A DNA stretch of 64,000 bases from Lentimicrobiaceae bacterium (GTDB lineage Bacteria > Bacteroidota > Bacteroidia > Bacteroidales > JAGONC01), in the NCBI GenBank assembly GCA_017993235.1, contig JAGONC010000001.1, positions 66,880-130,879 on the forward strand, read 5' to 3'. The notes beneath the pieces were generated by a model. That model made no database searches and was not told the origin of the DNA. It saw nothing but the letters and a program-made list of their open reading frames with translations. Positions 59,953 through 64,000 of this stretch are shown here, piece after piece; within the stretch, counting starts at the first letter, position 1; each line of letters begins with the position of its first letter. The translations under genes were made by a program, and so were the position numbers.

Positions 59953-61131
59953 CTAACCCAGATTGATCTTCCTTACCTCGATCTTATCCAGTTCAGCCAC
60001 ACCGAGCCCCAATTCCTGCGCCATATTCATGAATTCCCTTGCCCTGGGCTGATCTTCCGTTTGCACACCCTCATCGATCCTCTTTTTGAGAACGACTTCA
60101 TAACCTATTCTGTCAACAGCAACCGGGTCAGTCCCCACCAGCAATGTCTTGAAATCTGTAATGAATTGCGGATTTGCGCCAGGGCCTCCGTTGAAGCAAC
60201 CCCGGATCCCATCGCCAATGTTCAGCACTACTTTATCCCTGACAGGCGGAAAGGCACACACCTGGGCACAGGTTTCGCCCCAGAGGTCTTTATGAAGGCG
60301 GCCCGTATTGGAAACCACCCCGTATGCCAGGTTTTTCAGGCAGAGCGTCACCGATGCGCCAGCATTCTTTAATATGGGAATATTGATGATCCTGTCGACC
60401 TGCTGGGTGCATATCTTGCTGAAGAAGGAATACTTTCCGCTGTTCACCATGTAGGGGATGGTATAGGCATCGTATTCTTCCTCCACGTCGGCCCAGTAAT
60501 ACCAGTCCTTATCAATCATTTTTTCTCCGTAAAGCACTCCATCGGCATCATAGAACGAACCTGCGGCATCCTGTTGCTCAGTGCCCGTGATCCGTATTCC
60601 CGGGTAGTTGTCGGCAGTGAAACCTGCCTCATGCAGTTCGAATTCACGACGGTCCCAGATCACGATCTGTTCTTTGGGTATGCCTGCACTTACCAGCTGC
60701 CCGATCACGGCCCTGACTACCTGATGGCTGGTTGACAGTATCTTACCTCCGATAGGATTGATCTTGAGGCCGATTCTGTCGCGGGGCGACACAAACTGGA
60801 ACCATGCATCTTTCAGGGTACTGAGCCCGGTAAGTTCCAGCATGGCTTTCTCCAGCATCCGGTCGACAGCCTGCTGGTCAGGTTCATTGTTGGTAATACA
60901 GTTCTCATCATATACCTGAACAACCTTTCCCGGGTATTTACCCGGTAGGGAATCCGGTGTCCTGGTATAGGCCAAAGCATCCTTTATGTTGGTTAAAGGC
61001 TTTATTTTTGGCTGTGGATCCTGCGCCCATCCTTTTTTTGAGATCAAGGGTGACAGGGCTGCTCCCAGTCCGCCAGCCGCTGCCAGATTAAAGAAATTCC
61101 TGCGGCTGATTTTCGATGATTTCCTGTTCAT
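59953..61131 (-). CDS. DUF362 domain protein with Tat signal
   Basis: A 392-residue protein starting with a twin-arginine signal (SRRNFFNLAAAGGLGAALSP), so it is exported folded, probably with a bound cofactor. The DUF362 core is marked by VGLKINPIGGKI-like, VIWDRREFELHEAGF, IINIPILKNAGASVTLCLKNLAYGV and VGTDPVAVDRIGYEV. Some DUF362 proteins carry Fe-S clusters, but no ferredoxin CxxCxxC motif is seen here. Function unknown. It is upstream of DUF6599 on the same strand, separated by the tandem repeat. Confidence 0.85.
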   Translation of the reverse strand: MNRKSSKISRRNFFNLAAAGGLGAALSPLISKKGWAQDPQPKIKPLTNIKDALAYTRTPDSLPGKYPGKVVQVYDENCITNNEPDQQAVDRMLEKAMLELTGLSTLKDAWFQFVSPRDRIGLKINPIGGKILSTSHQVVRAVIGQLVSAGIPKEQIVIWDRREFELHEAGFTADNYPGIRITGTEQQDAAGSFYDADGVLYGEKMIDKDWYYWADVEEEYDAYTIPYMVNSGKYSFFSKICTQQVDRIINIPILKNAGASVTLCLKNLAYGVVSNTGRLHKDLWGETCAQVCAFPPVRDKVVLNIGDGIRGCFNGGPGANPQFITDFKTLLVGTDPVAVDRIGYEVVLKKRIDEGVQTEDQPRAREFMNMAQELGLGVAELDKIEVRKINLG

Positions 61132-61198
61132 GCTGAAGCTGGATTAAGGTTACCGGCCAAATATACTAAAATGTGGATTTAGATACGTTTTAAAGTAT

Positions 61199-61206
61199 TA
61201 ATTTTG
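61199..61206 (+). promoter_or_regulatory. Promoter -7 box for ffh
   Basis: TAATTTTG matches TAnnTTTG and lies 32 bp upstream of the ffh ATG. A -33 TTTG is not clear. Confidence 0.5.
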
Positions 61207-61238
61207 CGCCCTGAAAATGATGTTGAAAAAGCGGATGT

Positions 61239-62582
61239 ATGTTTGAAAGTTTAAGTGACCGCCTCGACAGGGCTTTCAGGATCCTCAAGGGACAGGGATA
61301 CATTACGGAGATCAATGTTGCGGAGACTCTGAAGGATGTGCGGAAGGCCCTTCTGGATGCCGATGTCAGTTTTAAAATTGCCAGGCAGTTCACCGACCAG
61401 GTGAAAGAAAAGGCCATGGGACAAAAGATCCTGACGGCAGTATCACCGGGACAGCTCATGGTCAAAATCGTGCACGATGAACTGGTCCTGCTCATGGGTA
61501 GTGAGATGGCGGAGATCAATCTCAAAGGAACTCCGTGTGTCATATTGATTGCAGGGCTGAATGGTTCAGGCAAGACGACCTTCAGTGCCAAACTGGCCAA
61601 TTACCTCAGAACCAAAAGAGGGAGAAGACCCCTTCTGGTGGCAGGTGACGTCTATCGTCCTGCTGCCATCGAACAGCTAAAGGTCCTTGGCGGGCAGGTA
61701 GATGTGGATATTTATACGGAAGAGGACAGCAAAGAGCCTGTAAAGATCGCCAGAAGGGCCGTGTCGTTTGCGCGGGAAAAGGGATACAATACGGTTATCA
61801 TCGATACAGCCGGACGCCTTGCACTGGACGAGGAAATGATGAATGAGATTGCAGCGATCAAGCAGGCCGTTGACCCACAGGAGACACTTTTCGTTGTAGA
61901 TGCCATGACCGGCCAGGACGCAGTGAATACGGCGAAAGCATTCAATGAACGGCTGGATTACGATGGTGTGGTACTGACCAAACTGGATGGAGACACACGG
62001 GGAGGAGCGGCTCTGACGATCAAGGCAGTCGTCGACAAACCGATCAAGTTTGTCGGGATCGGTGAGAAAATGGAGGCGATCGATCTGTTCTATCCAAACC
62101 GGATGGCAGACAGGATCCTGGGCATGGGCGACATCGTTTCACTCGTTGAAAAAGCACAGGAGCAGTTTGATGAGGAGGAAGCCCGAAAGCTGCAGAAAAA
62201 AATCGCCAGGAATCAATTTGATTTTAATGATTTCCTTTCTCAGGTGAAACAAATAAAAAAAATGGGGAATGTTAAAGATCTGATGAGCATGATCCCCGGG
62301 ATGGGAAAAGCACTGAAAGATGTCGACCTGGATGACAATGCTTTCAAGAGCATTGAAGCCATCATTTATTCCATGACACCCGAGGAAAGGCTTGATCCGG
62401 CATTGCTAAACGGCAGCAGGCGTAAACGCATTTCCACAGGGAGCGGTACCAGCATACAGGAAGTGAACCGTCTGATCAAACAATTTGAAGATACGCGCAA
62501 GATGATGCGTAAAATGACCGAAAGCAAAGGGAAGAATATGATGCAACTGGTCCGCAACACCAGGAACATGCGGAGAAGATAA
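61239..62582 (+). CDS. ffh: Signal recognition particle protein Ffh
   Basis: A 447-residue SRP54 protein. N domain (about 1-90), G domain with GLNGSGKTTFSAKL, DVYRPAAIEQL, DTAGRLALD and TKLDGDTRGGAAL, and the Met-rich M domain (about 300-447) with MIPGMGKAL and RISTGSGTSIQEVNRLIKQFE for binding 4.5S RNA and signal sequences. Partner of FtsY, also in this window. The start MFESLSDRLDRAFRILKGQG is canonical. folD follows 41 bp downstream. Confidence 0.96.
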   Translation: MFESLSDRLDRAFRILKGQGYITEINVAETLKDVRKALLDADVSFKIARQFTDQVKEKAMGQKILTAVSPGQLMVKIVHDELVLLMGSEMAEINLKGTPCVILIAGLNGSGKTTFSAKLANYLRTKRGRRPLLVAGDVYRPAAIEQLKVLGGQVDVDIYTEEDSKEPVKIARRAVSFAREKGYNTVIIDTAGRLALDEEMMNEIAAIKQAVDPQETLFVVDAMTGQDAVNTAKAFNERLDYDGVVLTKLDGDTRGGAALTIKAVVDKPIKFVGIGEKMEAIDLFYPNRMADRILGMGDIVSLVEKAQEQFDEEEARKLQKKIARNQFDFNDFLSQVKQIKKMGNVKDLMSMIPGMGKALKDVDLDDNAFKSIEAIIYSMTPEERLDPALLNGSRRKRISTGSGTSIQEVNRLIKQFEDTRKMMRKMTESKGKNMMQLVRNTRNMRRR

Positions 62583-62623
62583 TGCTTTCGGAAATGGTTG
62601 AATAACATTAATACCAGAGAACT

Positions 62624-63505
62624 ATGGAGTTGATGGATGGTAAAAAGGTTGCTGCTGAGATTCGTGCAGACATAGCCCGCAATGTGGCTCAATCCATTGA
62701 CACCTGCGGCACCTCCCCACATCTTGCAGCCATCCTTGTCGGAGACGATCCTCCAAGCCAAACATACGTAAAAAACAAGGAAAAAGCCTGTCAGGAGGTT
62801 GGGATAACTTCTTCCTTATACAAATATCCCCAGAACCTGCCTGAAAAGGAGCTGCTGAACGTCATTGATTTTATCAATCAGGATAGCGATATCCATGGTC
62901 TGATTGTGCAACTACCCCTGCCGGGACATATCTCCGCATCAAAAATCATCGGGGCAATCGATCCCTCCAAGGATGTCGATGGATTTCACCCGGTGAATGT
63001 TGGAAGAATGGTTCAGGGATTACCTGCCTACCTGCCGGCCACGCCTTACGGTATCATGAAACTGCTGGAGTATTACCGTATCGAGACCGAAGGGAAACAT
63101 TGCGTTATCCTCGGAAGAAGCAACATTGTCGGCACACCGGTGAGTATATTGCTCTCGCGCAAAAACAATCCTGGTAACTGTACGGTGACCCTTTGCCACA
63201 GCAAGACGCGCAATCTGAGTGAATTGTGCCGCCAGGCAGATATACTGATCGCAGCCATCGGTCAGCCTCATTTTGTGAAGGCCGATATGGTCAAACAGGG
63301 TGCAGTGGTCATTGACGTGGGTATGCACCGGATCCCCGATCCTTCAAGAACATCTGGTCACCATCTTACGGGGGATGTGGATTTCGATCAGGTTTCCAAA
63401 AAATCGGATTACATTACTCCCGTACCGGGCGGCGTCGGGCCCATGACCATCGTTGCGTTGCTCAGTAATACACTGAAAGCATTTAATAAGGAGATCTATC
63501 CTTGA
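62624..63505 (+). CDS. folD: Bifunctional methylenetetrahydrofolate dehydrogenase/cyclohydrolase FolD
   Basis: A 293-residue FolD: substrate motif PPSQTYVKNKEKACQEVGI with the catalytic Lys, VQLPLPGHIS, DGFHPVNVGRM, the NADP-site GRSNIVGTPVSILL, and the C-terminal PVPGGVGPMTIVALL. It interconverts methylene-, methenyl- and 10-formyl-THF in one-carbon metabolism. Start at the first ATG; an in-frame ATG three codons later is possible. Its stop overlaps the next gene's apparent TTG start. Confidence 0.95.
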   Translation: MELMDGKKVAAEIRADIARNVAQSIDTCGTSPHLAAILVGDDPPSQTYVKNKEKACQEVGITSSLYKYPQNLPEKELLNVIDFINQDSDIHGLIVQLPLPGHISASKIIGAIDPSKDVDGFHPVNVGRMVQGLPAYLPATPYGIMKLLEYYRIETEGKHCVILGRSNIVGTPVSILLSRKNNPGNCTVTLCHSKTRNLSELCRQADILIAAIGQPHFVKADMVKQGAVVIDVGMHRIPDPSRTSGHHLTGDVDFDQVSKKSDYITPVPGGVGPMTIVALLSNTLKAFNKEIYP

Positions 63506-64000
63506 TTCCTTTCCAACATGAATCATTAAAGCAAGGTATTCTGCTCCCGCTGATGGAAGAATTTTACAGCCTGCAGGGGGAGGGGATCCATTCAGGAAAA
63601 GCTGCCTATTTCATTCGCATTGGAGGCTGTGATGTCGGATGCCACTGGTGTGACGTAAAGGAATCGTGGAACCCTGATATCCACCCTCTGACACCCGCCA
63701 GCCAGATCGTGCAAAATGCAGCCACCTGCGCGGCAAAGGCTGTTGTTGTCACCGGCGGTGAACCGCTGATGTACAACCTGGATTATCTCTGCGTGGAGTT
63801 GAAAAAGCACGGTATTGAAACCTACCTTGAGACTTCCGGAACCTATCCCCTGACGGGTCTGTGGGATTGGATCTGCCTGTCTCCTAAAAGAAAAAAGGAA
63901 CCGGATAACCTGATTTTTCAGCTTGCAAATGAGTTGAAAATCATTGTAATCGATGAAGATGACTTTGCATGGGCAGAACACTGCGCCACCAGGGTGAACA
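63502..64000 (+). CDS. queE: 7-carboxy-7-deazaguanine synthase QueE, 5' part
   Basis: Open to the window end. Radical-SAM motif C-x3-C-x2-C is seen in IRIGGCDVGCHWCDVKESWN, preceded by the QueE signature MEEFYSLQGEGIHSGKAAYF, followed by VVVTGGEPLMYNLDYL and ETYLETSGTYP. QueE makes the 7-deazaguanine core of queuosine from 6-carboxytetrahydropterin with SAM and an Fe-S cluster. The conserved N-terminal extension LLPLMEEFY lies before the ATG at 63553, so translation more likely starts at TTG 63502, which overlaps the folD stop (TTGA) and has taaggag ~9 bp upstream. The C-terminus is beyond the window. Confidence 0.9.
   Translation, partial: MIPFQHESLKQGILLPLMEEFYSLQGEGIHSGKAAYFIRIGGCDVGCHWCDVKESWNPDIHPLTPASQIVQNAATCAAKAVVVTGGEPLMYNLDYLCVELKKHGIETYLETSGTYPLTGLWDWICLSPKRKKEPDNLIFQLANELKIIVIDEDDFAWAEHCATRVN

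Overview
The window comes from a member of the Bacteroidota, probably an environmental Bacteroidales or Lentimicrobium/Marinilabilia-like lineage. The evidence is a SusC/SusD pair, proteins with type IX secretion (T9SS) sorting tails, FISUMP and HYR repeat proteins, the DUF4295 gene next to rpmG, Bacteroidota -7 boxes (TAnnTTTG), and few Shine-Dalgarno sites. Genus cannot be fixed from the sequence alone.

Layout. 1-7.0 kb: the start of a secreted protein and a 2000-residue HYR (hyalin-repeat) protein. 7.4-11.5 kb: an accessory island with an IS4-type element whose transposase carries an in-frame stop, a HigBA-like and a VapBC-like toxin-antitoxin operon, an ORF6N gene, and three direct copies of a ~195 bp imperfect palindrome placed between these modules. 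11.8-28.2 kb: mostly housekeeping genes (SDR, DUF2304 + GT2, xerD, rpmG-DUF4295-ftsY, cysQ, uvrB, EEP, two rhomboids, mutL, nitroreductase, DUF6580, amidohydrolase, HD protein, tRNA-Arg). 28.3-58.9 kb: a large polysaccharide utilisation locus (PUL). 59-64 kb: DUF6599, DUF362, ffh, folD and the 5' part of queE.

The PUL is best read as a beta-1,2-glucan (sophoro-oligosaccharide / cyclic beta-glucan) system. SusC, SusD and a LamG lipoprotein bind and import glycan at the outer membrane. A T9SS-exported GH144-type enzyme (812 aa) would cut polymer outside the cell. A GH144-type lipoprotein, a GH3 lipoprotein, and secreted GH43 and SGNH proteins would act at the envelope. A GPH-type symporter would carry oligosaccharides inward, where a ~1,110-residue GH94 (size and motif of 1,2-beta-oligoglucan phosphorylase) and a GH35 (possible beta-1,2-glucosyltransferase) act. 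A third GH144-like gene is decayed. A 1069-residue secreted discoidin/(alpha/alpha)6 protein in the same operon matches no family I can name. No regulator lies inside the locus.

Many intergenic regions hold low-complexity or palindromic repeats that run into gene ends, supplying C-terminal codons or confusing start positions. The window ends inside queE.
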